Shown here one piece after another: positions 7,428-16,882 of a DNA stretch of 64,000 nucleotides. Below the pieces are notes generated by a model that saw only the letters and a list, made by a program, of their open reading frames with translations, was not told where the DNA came from and ran no database searches. The position numbers were made by a program, and so were the translations under genes. This stretch comes from Microvirga lenta (GTDB lineage Bacteria > Pseudomonadota > Alphaproteobacteria > Rhizobiales > Beijerinckiaceae): positions 124,001 to 188,000 of the forward strand of contig NZ_JAJBBR010000008.1 in the NCBI RefSeq assembly GCF_020532555.1, written 5' to 3'. Each line of letters begins with the position of its first letter. Within the stretch, counting starts at the first letter, position 1.

Positions 7428-9202
7428 GAGGCCGGCTCCGGCGCCGCCCGCGTGATCGAGGCTTGGTTCTGCGGCACGAAATCCTGGTCCGCGCCCGGCA
7501 CGCTGTAGTCATAGGCCCAGCGGTAGACCACCGGCAGCTCCTTGCCCCAGTTGCCGTGCGGCGGCGGCGTTTCCGGCGTCTGCCATTCGAGCGTGGTCGC
7601 CCGCCATGGATTGCCGCCCGCGGGCCTGCCGTGCCTCAGACTCCAGATCAGGTTGAAGACGAAGAGAAGCTGAACGAAGCCGACCACCAGAGCCACGACC
7701 GTGATGAACGCGTTCAGGGTCTGGGCCGAGGGCGGGACGAAGGCCATGCCGCCCATCTCGTGATAGCGGCGCGGCACTCCCATGAGCCCGAGATAATGCA
7801 TGGGGAAGAAGATCGCATAGGCGCCCAGGAAGGTGACCCAGAAATGGAGCTTGCCCAGGGCGTCGTTCAGCATCCGCCCCGTCACCTTCGGATACCAGTG
7901 ATAGATCGCTCCGAAGATCACGAGGATCGGCGCCACGCCCATGACCATGTGGAAATGCGCGACCACGAACATGGTGTCCGAGAGCGGCACGTCCACCACC
8001 ACGTTTCCCAGGAAAAGGCCGGTGAGCCCGCCGTTCACGAAGGTGACGATGAAACCGAGGGCGAAGAGCATCGGCACGTTCAGGTGAATGTCGCCCCGCC
8101 AGAGGGTCAGGATCCAGTTGTAGACCTTGATGGCGGTCGGGACGGCGATGATGAGCGTGGTGGTGGCGAAGAAGAACCCGAAATAGGGGTTCATCCCGCT
8201 CACATACATGTGGTGCGCCCAGACGACGAAGCTGAGGGCGCCGATGATCAGGATGGCCCAGACCATCATGCGGTAGCCGAAGATGTTGCGGCGTGCGTGG
8301 GTGCTGATGAGATCGGACACGATGCCGAAAGCCGGCAACGCCACGATATAGACCTCCGGATGGCCGAAGAACCAGAACAGGTGCTGGAACAGGAGCGGGC
8401 TCCCGCCTCCGCGCTCCAGGGGCTGCCCCATCTCCACGATGGCCGGCATGAAGAAGCTCGTGCCGAGAACCCGGTCGAACAGCATCATCACCGCGCCCAC
8501 GAAAAGCGCCGGAAAGGCCAGGAGCGCCATGAAGCTCGCAGTGAAGATGCCCCAGACCGTCAGCGGCATGCGCATCAGCGTCATGCCCCGCGCCCTAGCC
8601 TGCAGCACCGTCACCACGTAGTTCAGGCCGCCCATGGTGAAGCCGACGATGAAGATCATGAGCGACACGAGCATCAGGATGATGCCCCAGTCCTGCCCGC
8701 CCGGCGTGCCGGTCATGATCGCCTGCGGCGGATAGAGCGTCCAGCCCGCCCCCGTGGGTCCGCCCGGCACGAAAAAGCTCGCCATCAGAACCAGCACCGC
8801 GAGCAGGTAGAGCCAGAAGCTGAGCATGTTGGCATAGGGGAACACCATGTCCCGCGCGCCGATCATGAGCGGGATGAGATAGTTGCCGAAGCCGCCGAGG
8901 AAGAGCGCCGTGAGCACATAGACCACCATCATCATGCCGTGCATGGTGATGTACTGGTAATAGGCATTGGCATCGATGAAGGAGAAGACGCCCGGAAAGC
9001 CGAGCTGCAGCCGCATGAGCCAGGAGAGCACCAGCGCCACGAGGCCGACGCCCAGGGCGGTGGCGGAATATTGGATGGCGATGACCTTGGCGTCCTGGCT
9101 GAAGACGTATTTCGTCACCCAGCTGTGCGGGTGGTAGAGCTCCATATCCTCGACTTCGGCCGGCGGGATGACGCCGGCTGGACCTAGCGGGACATCGACC
9201 AT
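7424..9202 (-). CDS. coxN: Cytochrome c oxidase subunit I (CoxN-like)
   Basis: Catalytic subunit of a heme-copper oxygen reductase (592 aa, about 50 residues longer than typical CtaD). The GHPEVYIVALPAFG segment carries the CuB histidine, the cross-linked tyrosine and the glutamate of A1-type oxidases; HHMYVSGM holds further CuB histidines; VVAHFHMVM holds the heme-ligating histidines. It reduces O2 to water and pumps protons in the inner membrane. The ATG at 9202 follows GGGGAGGAG; the open frame continues upstream into coxM but that is an out-of-phase shadow. Order coxM-N-O-P matches the alternative oxidase of Bradyrhizobium rather than the main ctaCD-B-G-E cluster, and no ctaB or ctaG is present. 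Confidence 0.94.
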   Translation of the reverse strand: MVDVPLGPAGVIPPAEVEDMELYHPHSWVTKYVFSQDAKVIAIQYSATALGVGLVALVLSWLMRLQLGFPGVFSFIDANAYYQYITMHGMMMVVYVLTALFLGGFGNYLIPLMIGARDMVFPYANMLSFWLYLLAVLVLMASFFVPGGPTGAGWTLYPPQAIMTGTPGGQDWGIILMLVSLMIFIVGFTMGGLNYVVTVLQARARGMTLMRMPLTVWGIFTASFMALLAFPALFVGAVMMLFDRVLGTSFFMPAIVEMGQPLERGGGSPLLFQHLFWFFGHPEVYIVALPAFGIVSDLISTHARRNIFGYRMMVWAILIIGALSFVVWAHHMYVSGMNPYFGFFFATTTLIIAVPTAIKVYNWILTLWRGDIHLNVPMLFALGFIVTFVNGGLTGLFLGNVVVDVPLSDTMFVVAHFHMVMGVAPILVIFGAIYHWYPKVTGRMLNDALGKLHFWVTFLGAYAIFFPMHYLGLMGVPRRYHEMGGMAFVPPSAQTLNAFITVVALVVGFVQLLFVFNLIWSLRHGRPAGGNPWRATTLEWQTPETPPPHGNWGKELPVVYRWAYDYSVPGADQDFVPQNQASITRAAPEPAS

Positions 9203-9243
9203 GGCTTGTGCTCTCCTCCCCTTGCTCCTGAACGTGTCTCCGC

Positions 9244-10047
9244 TCAGTCGGGCGCGGACAGTCGCGCGAAGGTGCGCTCCGACTGCTCCTGCATCCAGGC
9301 CAGATATTCCTGCTCCGTCTGCACCATCACGGTGCCGCGCATATGCGGGTGACCGACGCCGCACAGTTCGGCGCAGAGAATCTCGAAGGTTCCGGTTCTC
9401 GTGGGGGTGAGCCAGAAATAGGAGACCTGCCCCGGCACCATGTCCATCTTCGCCCTGAACTCCGGCACATAGAAATTGTGCAGCACGTCGATGGAGCGCA
9501 GCAGCGCCTTCACGGGCTTTCCCACCGGCAGGCGCAACTCGCCGCCCTCGATGATGATGTCGTCCTGCCCGTTGGGATCGTCCCGCTTCAGCCCGAGCGG
9601 ATTGTCCGCGCTCACGTTCCGGGTGTCGGCCATCCCGAGCTTGCCGTCCGCCCCCGGCAGGCGGTAGCTCCACTGCCATTGCTGGCCCACGACCTCGATG
9701 TCGGTCGCGTCCTCCGGAACGGTGATGAACTGGTTCCAGACGAAGAGCCCCGGCGCCAGCATGGCCGCCACACCCACTCCGGTCACGCCGGTGAGCCACC
9801 ATTCGAGCCGCTTGTTCTCCGGCTCGTAGGCCGCCGTTCGCCCCTTCTCGTGGCGGAAACGGTAGATGCAATAGGCCATGAAGAGGACCACGGCCACGAA
9901 GACGAGCCCCGTGATCCAGAAGGTGATGATGATCGTGTCGTCGATGAAGCGCCAGTTGGACGCGATCGGCGTCCACCACCACGGGCTCACGAGGTGAAAG
10001 AGCACCGAGCCGAGGGCCACCACAACGAGTATGAGCGCTACAGCCAT
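9244..10047 (-). CDS. coxM: Cytochrome c oxidase subunit II (CoxM-like)
   Basis: First gene of the oxidase operon, 267 aa. Two N-terminal membrane helices are followed by a periplasmic cupredoxin domain with a complete CuA site: the upstream histidine in DVLHNFYVPEF and the CAELCGVGHPHM motif (two cysteines, glutamate, histidine, methionine). It accepts electrons from cytochrome c and passes them to subunit I. No C-terminal cytochrome c domain is fused. 41 bases separate it from coxN. Confidence 0.94.
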   Translation of the reverse strand: MAVALILVVVALGSVLFHLVSPWWWTPIASNWRFIDDTIIITFWITGLVFVAVVLFMAYCIYRFRHEKGRTAAYEPENKRLEWWLTGVTGVGVAAMLAPGLFVWNQFITVPEDATDIEVVGQQWQWSYRLPGADGKLGMADTRNVSADNPLGLKRDDPNGQDDIIIEGGELRLPVGKPVKALLRSIDVLHNFYVPEFRAKMDMVPGQVSYFWLTPTRTGTFEILCAELCGVGHPHMRGTVMVQTEQEYLAWMQEQSERTFARLSAPD

Positions 10048-10496
10048 CCCGGTTTCATCCTTGCCCTCGAAGGCGGCGGATACGAACTAGAAGGCGCCGT
10101 CTACTCCGTCTCTCCCGTCACCCGCTCCTGTCGGCATGAGCAGGCCCGTGCCTGCCCGTTTCGGCGGCGTGCAGTTCCCGTTTTCGCATGAGATCGCCGG
10201 GCGCCCGAACGGGGCGTCTTTCATCCCTGTGACAGACCTGCGAAGGCTCGCCATGACCGCGCCCTCCCGCGGCCACCGACAGGGCGGCCGCGACGTCTCG
10301 ACCGACACAGAACACGCGCTGCGGCTGCGACAATCGTCGGCTGCATCGCGCGAAAATCATGATCCTCCCGCCCGGCCAAGTTGTCAATCATCGCTCGAGG
10401 CTACCCCTTCCTGCCAGGAAATTGGGACATTTCAGCACGCGCAGGAACGGCGCCGACGCGCGAGCGTTGGTCGTTTCAGCAATGACGGAGGGCACC
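10048..10496. other. Intergenic region upstream of the cox operon
   Basis: About 450 bases between two divergent genes. It must carry the promoter of the leftward cox operon and probably that of the small rightward gene at 10497. I see no credible reading frame, no RNA gene and no strong operator-like dyad. Confidence 0.4.
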
Positions 10497-10676
10497 ATGT
10501 GCTACGACAGAAGGTCATTCGCCTCCGAGAGCCGCAAGGCGGCCGGGACGGATCAATCCAAGCAGATGCAGACCAAGCGGACGGAAACGGTGGACGCGCT
10601 TCTGCGCGATGCCAAGGAGGCGCCGAAGCCCAGCCCCGCCGAGGCGCCCGCCAAGGAGGCGGCTCCCGCCAAATAG
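10497..10676 (+). CDS. Small hydrophilic protein of unknown function
   Basis: A 59-aa protein beginning MCYDRRSFASESRKAAGTDQ, with a charged middle (TKRTETVDALLRDAKEAPK) and an Ala/Pro/Lys tail ending KEAAPAK. The ATG at 10497 sits 4 bases after GGAGGG, and a strong terminator follows 40 bases after the stop, which together support a real gene. No membrane segment or catalytic motif is visible. Confidence 0.6.
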   Translation: MCYDRRSFASESRKAAGTDQSKQMQTKRTETVDALLRDAKEAPKPSPAEAPAKEAAPAK

Positions 10677-10716
10677 CGGGCGCCTCTTTCATCCGCAGCG
10701 GACCATCGCTCCCGAG

Positions 10717-10740
10717 AAGCCCCGCCCCGGCGGGGCTTTT
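10717..10740 (+). terminator. Rho-independent terminator
   Basis: AAGCCCCG and CGGGGCTT form an 8-bp stem around a 6-base loop, followed by a short T-run (CTTTTG). It closes the small gene at 10497-10676. Confidence 0.8.
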
Positions 10741-10795
10741 GTCGCGTCGGACCTTGTGGGCAGCGCCCGTGGAGACCTGGACGATGGAGATCTGA

Positions 10796-11269
10796 ATGAA
10801 CGTGGATCGAAAATCCGGCCCGCTTCATGCCTACCTCGCCGGAAGCGGCATTGACGGCCGCAACCGGACCGTCGAGGACGTCCTCGCCCTGCCCGACGAA
10901 GCTCTGGAGCGCATCCACGACTACATCCAGTGGCTCTTCCCCCTCCCCACGAGGAGCATGGCGCAGCCGAACGCTCCCGTCCTGTCCGAGGAAGAGATCG
11001 CCGCGATCCGAGCGGACGAGCAGGCGCTCGCCAATCTGCGCCGCGGCGCAGCGCGGATGCGCCGGTTCTACGAAGCGACGGACGACTGGCTGACCTGGAG
11101 CGACCACAACCATCTGCGCATCACCCGCATCATCCAGAGCCTGAAGCTCCTGTCCGGCGACGCCGAAGCCCGCGCCTTCCACGATGCCGTCATGGCCCGC
11201 CACGAAGCAGCCGGATCACCGGTCGACCCGCACAACCTGGGCTATTGGGCGCGAGCGCTGAGCGGGTGA
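10796..11269 (+). CDS. Opioid growth factor receptor-related (OGFr_N domain) protein
   Basis: 157 aa. The segment ERIHDYIQWLFPLPTRS is the hallmark of the OGFr N-terminal domain, a conserved region first named from an animal nuclear receptor and also found as stand-alone proteins in bacteria, where its function is unknown. It ends with NLGYWARALSG, again typical. It is cytoplasmic with no signal peptide. The ATG at 10796 follows GGAGAT. It sits alone between the small gene at 10497 and the giant convergent cadherin-repeat gene. Confidence 0.85.
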   Translation: MNVDRKSGPLHAYLAGSGIDGRNRTVEDVLALPDEALERIHDYIQWLFPLPTRSMAQPNAPVLSEEEIAAIRADEQALANLRRGAARMRRFYEATDDWLTWSDHNHLRITRIIQSLKLLSGDAEARAFHDAVMARHEAAGSPVDPHNLGYWARALSG

Positions 11270-11397
11270 CGTCCCTCATCGATCAGTAAGGGATCTCGAC
11301 ACAGGCCCATCCCTGGCAGGCTGCCATTCAAAAGAACGTAAACGGAGGGCGCTATCATAGCATCGGAGAAGGCGGATTCCGGGCGCTCCTTGATCAA

Positions 11398-14300
11398 CTA
11401 GATGACAAGGAAATGACCATGGGTCAGCGCCGCCTTGTTGCTGAAGGTTGCTACCTCGAGCGCCGCCCGGCCGCCGTTGCCATCGCTGTCGTAGAGCAGG
11501 CGCCCTTGCGAAGCATCGTAGATGATCCGGTCATCCGCATCCATCGCCTCGGTGCCGAGGCGGAATGCTGTTTCGGACAGAACTCCAAGGTCCAGCCCCC
11601 TGAATGCGTCTGCCTTTACTAGATGGATCCGGTCGCCGACGACCTCGGTGACGTCAAAATCCATGACGAGGTCACGGTTCAGCAGGCCGGCATGGCTGAA
11701 GACAAAGACATCCTCGCCTGCACCGCCCCAGAGCGTGTCGTTGCCCGCTCCACCATTCAGCACATCATTATTCTCGCCGCCGTTGAAGGCATCGTTGCCG
11801 ACACCGCCAACGATCCGGTCCATGCCCGACATGTTGTGAGCGGCGCCGGAAAGCGTCGGAGTCTCGCCGACACTCTCGTGCAGCACGTTGCGGACATCGA
11901 TTTGAATGGTCTTCTCGAATGTGCCGCCTTGACCGTCGTCGGCAAGAACCTTGATCTGGTGCTGCCGGTTCTGTTCGAAATCGAGCTTGGCCCCACTCGC
12001 CACCTTCACGACCGTGACCGTAACTCCATTGCGGACCTCCTGTCCCAGCGCAAAGCGCCCATCCGCACCGTCGAGGAGTTCGAAAGCCAGGACGTCATCG
12101 TCGGGATCGGTTCCAGAGAGCACGCCCACGGCGGCTCCATCGAGCTCATTCTCAAAAACAAGCCTATTCGACAGGATGATTTCCGTAGGATCGCGATTCT
12201 GCTCGTTAGGATCCTGCAGCACCGCGATCGTGAAGGTCTGCTCCGTATAGGTGCCGAACCGATCGAACGCGCGGATCTTGACCTCGTGTTGGGTTTGAGC
12301 ATCCCAGTCCAGCACCGCTCCCTGGCGCACCAGCAACTGGTTGTCGGACACCATGAACTTCTCGTCGGAATCCTCGACCAGGGAATAGTAAACGGTGTTC
12401 CCATCCGGATCGGTGGCCCACAGGATGCCGACGATGGTCCCTGCAGGACTGTTCTCGACGACCGAGCTTTCCGACAGGGACAGGTCCGTCGGGGCGGCGT
12501 TGGGACCGTCCTCGCCGTTGATGACCTCGAACCTGACGACCTTTTCGAAGAACTCGCCCGCACGGTCCGTGACGCGCAGGGTGACCTCGTGCCACGTCTC
12601 TTCTTCGTGGTCGATGATCGCGCCGTTCCGCAGGACGAGGCGGTTGCCGACGACGGCGAACTTCTCGTCTTCATCCTGCACGATCGAGTAGCGCAGGATG
12701 TCCCCGCCATCCTGATCGTAACCGGTCATGACTGCGATGGTCTCTCCCGCATCGATGTTCTCATGCACTGTCGTATGGGAGAGAACGAGGTTCGTCGGCG
12801 CATGGTTCGGCTCGGGCTCGGGCACATTCTTCACGGCAATCGTGAATTCCTTCTGGAAGGTTTTGCCCCACTGGTCCTTTACGAGAACCGTCACGAGGTG
12901 AGACTGCTTGGTCTCATGGTTCAGCCCTGCGCCTTCCCGAACCCGAAGTTCGTTGCCGACCACGACGAACTTGCTGTCAGGGTCGGCAACCATCACATAG
13001 GTGAATTCCGCGTCATCATCCTCGTCGTGTCCCTCAAGGATGCCGACGACCGTATCCATGCCGCTGTTCTCCTCGACTTCATGGTCTCCGGAGAGGGTCA
13101 GCCCATGCGGCGTGTCGTTCTTGTCGGCGACCTGGATCGTGAAGGTCTTGTCGACATACTTGCCGGCGCGATCCGTCACCCGGATGGTGATATTGTAGGC
13201 CGAAACCCCTTCGTGATTCAGCCCGGGCTTCGCTATCAGCTGGTTGCCCTGGATCCTGAACTGCGGCTGGGTCCCGACAATGGAGTAGGTCCAGGCGTCA
13301 CTCAGATCCGGGTCGTTGTTGGACAACTCGCCGACGACGGTCTCGACGGCGATATCCTCATCCACGCGGTGCGGAGAGTTCGACAGAAAGATCTCCGTCG
13401 GGTTCTCGTTCCTGTTCTCGACGGTGATGGTGAAGGTTTTCCGGTAGCTCAGCCCGGTGTGGTCCTTCACCAGCACGACGATTTCGTGCGTTGGCCCCGT
13501 CTCGTGATCCAGCGTGACGTCGGGTTTCAGCTTCAGCTGGTTCGTGCCCTCCGGGATCTCGAACTTGCCGGAGGAATCCTGGACGAGTTCGAACGTGAAT
13601 ACCGTATTCGGGTCCGGATCCTCGCCGGTCAGCGTTCCAATGACAGAGCCTGCCGCGAGGTCTTCAGGCACCGTGCTTCTGGACAGGGTGGCGCCCGTCG
13701 GGGCGCGGTTCTCTTCCTCGTTGATGTCCTCTACATGGATCGTGAAAGTCTTCTGATAGGTCAGGCCGCTGATATCCGTTACCTTGATCGTGACCTTATG
13801 AAGCTCCCCCGTCTCGTGGTCGATGATAGCGCCCTCGCGGATCCTCAGCTCGTTCGAGCCGGCGACGATCTCGAACTTCTCGTCCCGGTCCTCGACAATC
13901 GAGTAGCTCAACCTGCTGACGCTGTTGCCATCAGGGTCCTCGCCCTGCAACAGGCCGACGACGGTGCCGCCTGCACTGTTCTCGGCAATGATGTCGTTGG
14001 AGATGCGCAGATCGTTCGGCGCTTCGGCGACATTCGTGATGACGATGTTGAATGTTTTATCGAACGTGGCAAAGCCCCTGTCCGTCGTGCGGAGCGTCAC
14101 CTTGTGTTGGCTCTTGACCTCGTAATCGACGGCAGCCTCATCCCGCAGCCACAGTTCCTTGCCCTTGATGATGAACTTGCCATCCGGATCGTCGACAATC
14201 GAGTAGATATGATTGACGTCGCCCGCTGCCCCGTCCTGGTCGGTCGTGCTCAGAACGCCGATCTTTCTGCCGCCGGCCCCCTCGGCGATGAACGCCGGTC

Positions 14301-16419
14301 CTAACGACATGTTTTGCGGGGCGTCGTTAACGTCGGTAACAAGGATCTGGTACTGGAGATCGAACGTAAGGTCGGTCTCGTCCTTCGCCCTTACTGTAAC
14401 ATAATGCCACTTCTTTTGCTCATAATTCAGCCTGGCATTGTCCCGCACCTCCAGCCGATCGCCGACGATCTGAAACTTCATGTCCGGATCGCTGACGATG
14501 GTGTAAGTGAAGGTGGAACTGTCCTGATCGCGAGCGGTGAGGTAGCCTACGAGGGCCCCGCCAGGGGAATTCTCAGCTATCAGGTTTGAGGAAATTTCGA
14601 TGTCGTGCGGTCTCTCAGGAACATCCTTCACCTCGATGGTGAAGGACTTCCTGTAGGTCAGACCGCCCATGTCCACCGCTTCAATGGTGACGGAATGAGA
14701 GGCCTTGCGCTCGTGGTCCAGCCTCGTGTTGGACCGAAGCTTGAGCTGGGTTCCATCGATCACGAACTTGCCGTCCCGATCCTCGACGATCCGGTAGGAC
14801 CGAATATCGCCAGGACCTTCGGGATCTTCGGCTGTGATGTCCGCAATGAAACCGGAAGGCGCGAGATCCTCATAAGCCGTCAAGCTGGACAGAGAGATGT
14901 CCGTCGGCCTTTCGTTGACCCCTTCGACATGGATCGTAAAGGATTCGTCGTGTGTCGCGTCGTATAGATCCCTCGCGCGGACCGTGATGGTGTGCTGTCC
15001 AGCCGTCTCGGCATCAAGCCGCGCATTGGCCTTGAGACGCAGCTCGTTGCCGAAAAGGTAGAATTTGTTGCTTGGATCGTCGATGATCCGGTAGGCGAGA
15101 ATGTCGCCTCCGTCCTGATCGAAAGCGCTCACGGTGCCGATCGTCGCGTCGCCGGCAAGATCCTCTTTGACACCGGCAATCAATCCGCCCGATAGCCTCA
15201 GATTCGTCGGCGCATGGTTTGTGGCCTGCTCGTCCTCGATGTCGTTGACATGGATCGTGAACGTCTTGTCGAAGAACAGGCCTCCGGAATCGGTCACCCG
15301 GATCGTCACCTGAGAGGTCTGCATGTCCTCATAGTTGAGCGTCTGGCCGGCCTTCAGCTGCAGCCTGGCCCCGCCGAAATCGAAGATTTCGAACTTGCCG
15401 CTCGGGTTTTCGATCAGGCGGTAGGTCCAGGAGTCGCTCCCGTACATCCCGGTCATGTCGATATCGAAGACCCCAAGGTGACCGACGAGTGTCCACGGGC
15501 CGCTGTTTTCGTCGATACTGGTCCCGGACAAGGTAATGTCTTCCGGCGCCTCGTTCCCAGGGTCGTCGACATTCGTGAGGGTGAACGTCAACACTGTCAA
15601 AGCAGAGCTGCCGTCGCGGTTCCGCCCGACGACGGTCACCGTCATCTGGCGGTTCGGAGCGGTCTCGTAGTCGAACAGGTTGGGATCCTTGACGGCCAAG
15701 TACCACCTTGGGCCGTAATCCGTGTCTTCCTCCACGATCTCGAACGCACCCGCGACCGAGCTTTCACTGATGGAGAAGCCCAGGAACAGCCGCTCCTCCG
15801 GATCGTACAGATCCAGATAGCCGAGCTTGCGCGTATGAATGGGCGTCTCCGGGAGCGTTGTAATTCCATCGTATTCGACAACCATGACGCCGCTCGTTGC
15901 CGCCATGGAAGAGTCGGACGACACGGCCATCGCCGCAGGCTCCAGAACCTGCGCCCGATTCCCCGGGACCGTGCTTTTTGAAGGTCTCGCCCCCGGTCCG
16001 GTCAGCTGACCGGCTGACGCTTCATGCGGCAGCGCCGCGTGCCCAGGCGCATTTCCGTTGAAACCATCCGCGCCGGGACCCATGCCCCACTCCCGCAAAC
16101 CTCCCGACCGAGCCTCCATGGCGCGACCTTCGTTCGCCGGATCGACCGTGAACAAAGCGTCGAGCCTCTCTTGGACGGATGCGCCGCCACCGATTTGGAC
16201 CGGTTTCTGCAGTTCGATCCGCCCCCCGCCCTTGTGCGACGGGAGTTCCGCCACAGTGGTAGGCCGGACCTCTTCCGGCCCTGAGCCGTCCTTGCGATCA
16301 GCCCCTCCGGGATGCCGGGTTCTGTGCGCCCGAGGCTCGGCCTCGAAACTGAGAGCGTTCTCGTCCTCGGAAGACAGGTTGTTGTCTTCGAGGTTCGTCG
16401 GTTCAAATGAGATCGCCAT
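11398..16419 (-). CDS. Giant cadherin-repeat RTX surface protein
   Basis: 1673 aa, acidic, with no Sec signal peptide. After about 190 residues of low-complexity N-terminus come about 13 tandem repeats of roughly 100 residues. The first is divergent; the others follow the cadherin-like plan: start near APTD(I/L)xLS, then ENSPAGTVVG, DPDG, SIVEDxDxKF, LDHE, HxVTIRVTD and TFTIxV. Next is a short RTX-type calcium-binding segment (GGVGNDAFNGG, LNGGAGNDTLWGGAGEDVFVF). The C-terminus (IIYDASQGRLLYDSDGNG, ending HFLVI) is the usual type I secretion tail. It is probably exported by a type I system and acts as a surface adhesin or biofilm protein; no such transporter is in this window. The start ATG at 16419 is preceded by a purine-rich stretch. 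Confidence 0.9.
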   Translation of the reverse strand: MAISFEPTNLEDNNLSSEDENALSFEAEPRAHRTRHPGGADRKDGSGPEEVRPTTVAELPSHKGGGRIELQKPVQIGGGASVQERLDALFTVDPANEGRAMEARSGGLREWGMGPGADGFNGNAPGHAALPHEASAGQLTGPGARPSKSTVPGNRAQVLEPAAMAVSSDSSMAATSGVMVVEYDGITTLPETPIHTRKLGYLDLYDPEERLFLGFSISESSVAGAFEIVEEDTDYGPRWYLAVKDPNLFDYETAPNRQMTVTVVGRNRDGSSALTVLTFTLTNVDDPGNEAPEDITLSGTSIDENSGPWTLVGHLGVFDIDMTGMYGSDSWTYRLIENPSGKFEIFDFGGARLQLKAGQTLNYEDMQTSQVTIRVTDSGGLFFDKTFTIHVNDIEDEQATNHAPTNLRLSGGLIAGVKEDLAGDATIGTVSAFDQDGGDILAYRIIDDPSNKFYLFGNELRLKANARLDAETAGQHTITVRARDLYDATHDESFTIHVEGVNERPTDISLSSLTAYEDLAPSGFIADITAEDPEGPGDIRSYRIVEDRDGKFVIDGTQLKLRSNTRLDHERKASHSVTIEAVDMGGLTYRKSFTIEVKDVPERPHDIEISSNLIAENSPGGALVGYLTARDQDSSTFTYTIVSDPDMKFQIVGDRLEVRDNARLNYEQKKWHYVTVRAKDETDLTFDLQYQILVTDVNDAPQNMSLGPAFIAEGAGGRKIGVLSTTDQDGAAGDVNHIYSIVDDPDGKFIIKGKELWLRDEAAVDYEVKSQHKVTLRTTDRGFATFDKTFNIVITNVAEAPNDLRISNDIIAENSAGGTVVGLLQGEDPDGNSVSRLSYSIVEDRDEKFEIVAGSNELRIREGAIIDHETGELHKVTIKVTDISGLTYQKTFTIHVEDINEEENRAPTGATLSRSTVPEDLAAGSVIGTLTGEDPDPNTVFTFELVQDSSGKFEIPEGTNQLKLKPDVTLDHETGPTHEIVVLVKDHTGLSYRKTFTITVENRNENPTEIFLSNSPHRVDEDIAVETVVGELSNNDPDLSDAWTYSIVGTQPQFRIQGNQLIAKPGLNHEGVSAYNITIRVTDRAGKYVDKTFTIQVADKNDTPHGLTLSGDHEVEENSGMDTVVGILEGHDEDDDAEFTYVMVADPDSKFVVVGNELRVREGAGLNHETKQSHLVTVLVKDQWGKTFQKEFTIAVKNVPEPEPNHAPTNLVLSHTTVHENIDAGETIAVMTGYDQDGGDILRYSIVQDEDEKFAVVGNRLVLRNGAIIDHEEETWHEVTLRVTDRAGEFFEKVVRFEVINGEDGPNAAPTDLSLSESSVVENSPAGTIVGILWATDPDGNTVYYSLVEDSDEKFMVSDNQLLVRQGAVLDWDAQTQHEVKIRAFDRFGTYTEQTFTIAVLQDPNEQNRDPTEIILSNRLVFENELDGAAVGVLSGTDPDDDVLAFELLDGADGRFALGQEVRNGVTVTVVKVASGAKLDFEQNRQHQIKVLADDGQGGTFEKTIQIDVRNVLHESVGETPTLSGAAHNMSGMDRIVGGVGNDAFNGGENNDVLNGGAGNDTLWGGAGEDVFVFSHAGLLNRDLVMDFDVTEVVGDRIHLVKADAFRGLDLGVLSETAFRLGTEAMDADDRIIYDASQGRLLYDSDGNGGRAALEVATFSNKAALTHGHFLVI

Positions 16420-16882
16420 GGTGCGCCCCGTCCGGCTCGCAAAAATCTGGCTGAGGCTTTCTGCGCTCGGCCTATCCCCTACGTTGTAACCTTTCGTAAG
16501 GTTTTTGCAACAGGGTTGCATGGGACCAGAAGGCAATCCTTCGCACTAGGCCGAAAAGTCTAAGCTCATGAAAATTTCATTACATTTCAATAAGATAATC
16601 GAAAATCCCTGCCGCTACGAGACTCTGCCCGCGCGCAAGGCAATCCATGCCTGTCGCATCGGCGCCTAGAGCCGGATGCTCTAGATTTCGGGATTTCGTA
16701 GTCGTATTCGGCCCAAAAGAAGAATGCTTGCGCGCGAAAACCAGAGGCCGATTTCTTCCGATACGATCATGACTTGCAACGTCGCAACATTACAATTGCG
16801 GCGACGCACTGAAGATACGCCTCTGCGGGAGCTGCGCCCGGTCCGTCGCAGGCACGCAACCGAGGCACCGGGCGGAAGCAGA
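16420..16882. other. Intergenic region upstream of the giant adhesin
   Basis: 463 bases between two leftward genes. The section 16555-16615 is markedly AT-rich and is the likely promoter/regulatory region of the adhesin gene. A perfect inverted repeat CTAGAGC-cggat-GCTCTAG lies at 16666-16684, of the dispersed type seen elsewhere in the window. No reading frame is convincing. Confidence 0.4.

Noticed and set aside
7463..9187. A 574-codon frame on the + strand
   Set aside because: Antisense to coxN; Asp/Glu/His/Arg-rich shadow.
11623..14304. An 893-codon frame on the + strand
   Set aside because: Complement of the cadherin-repeat gene; the apparent repeats (VDDRAV, HDEL) merely mirror that protein's repeats.
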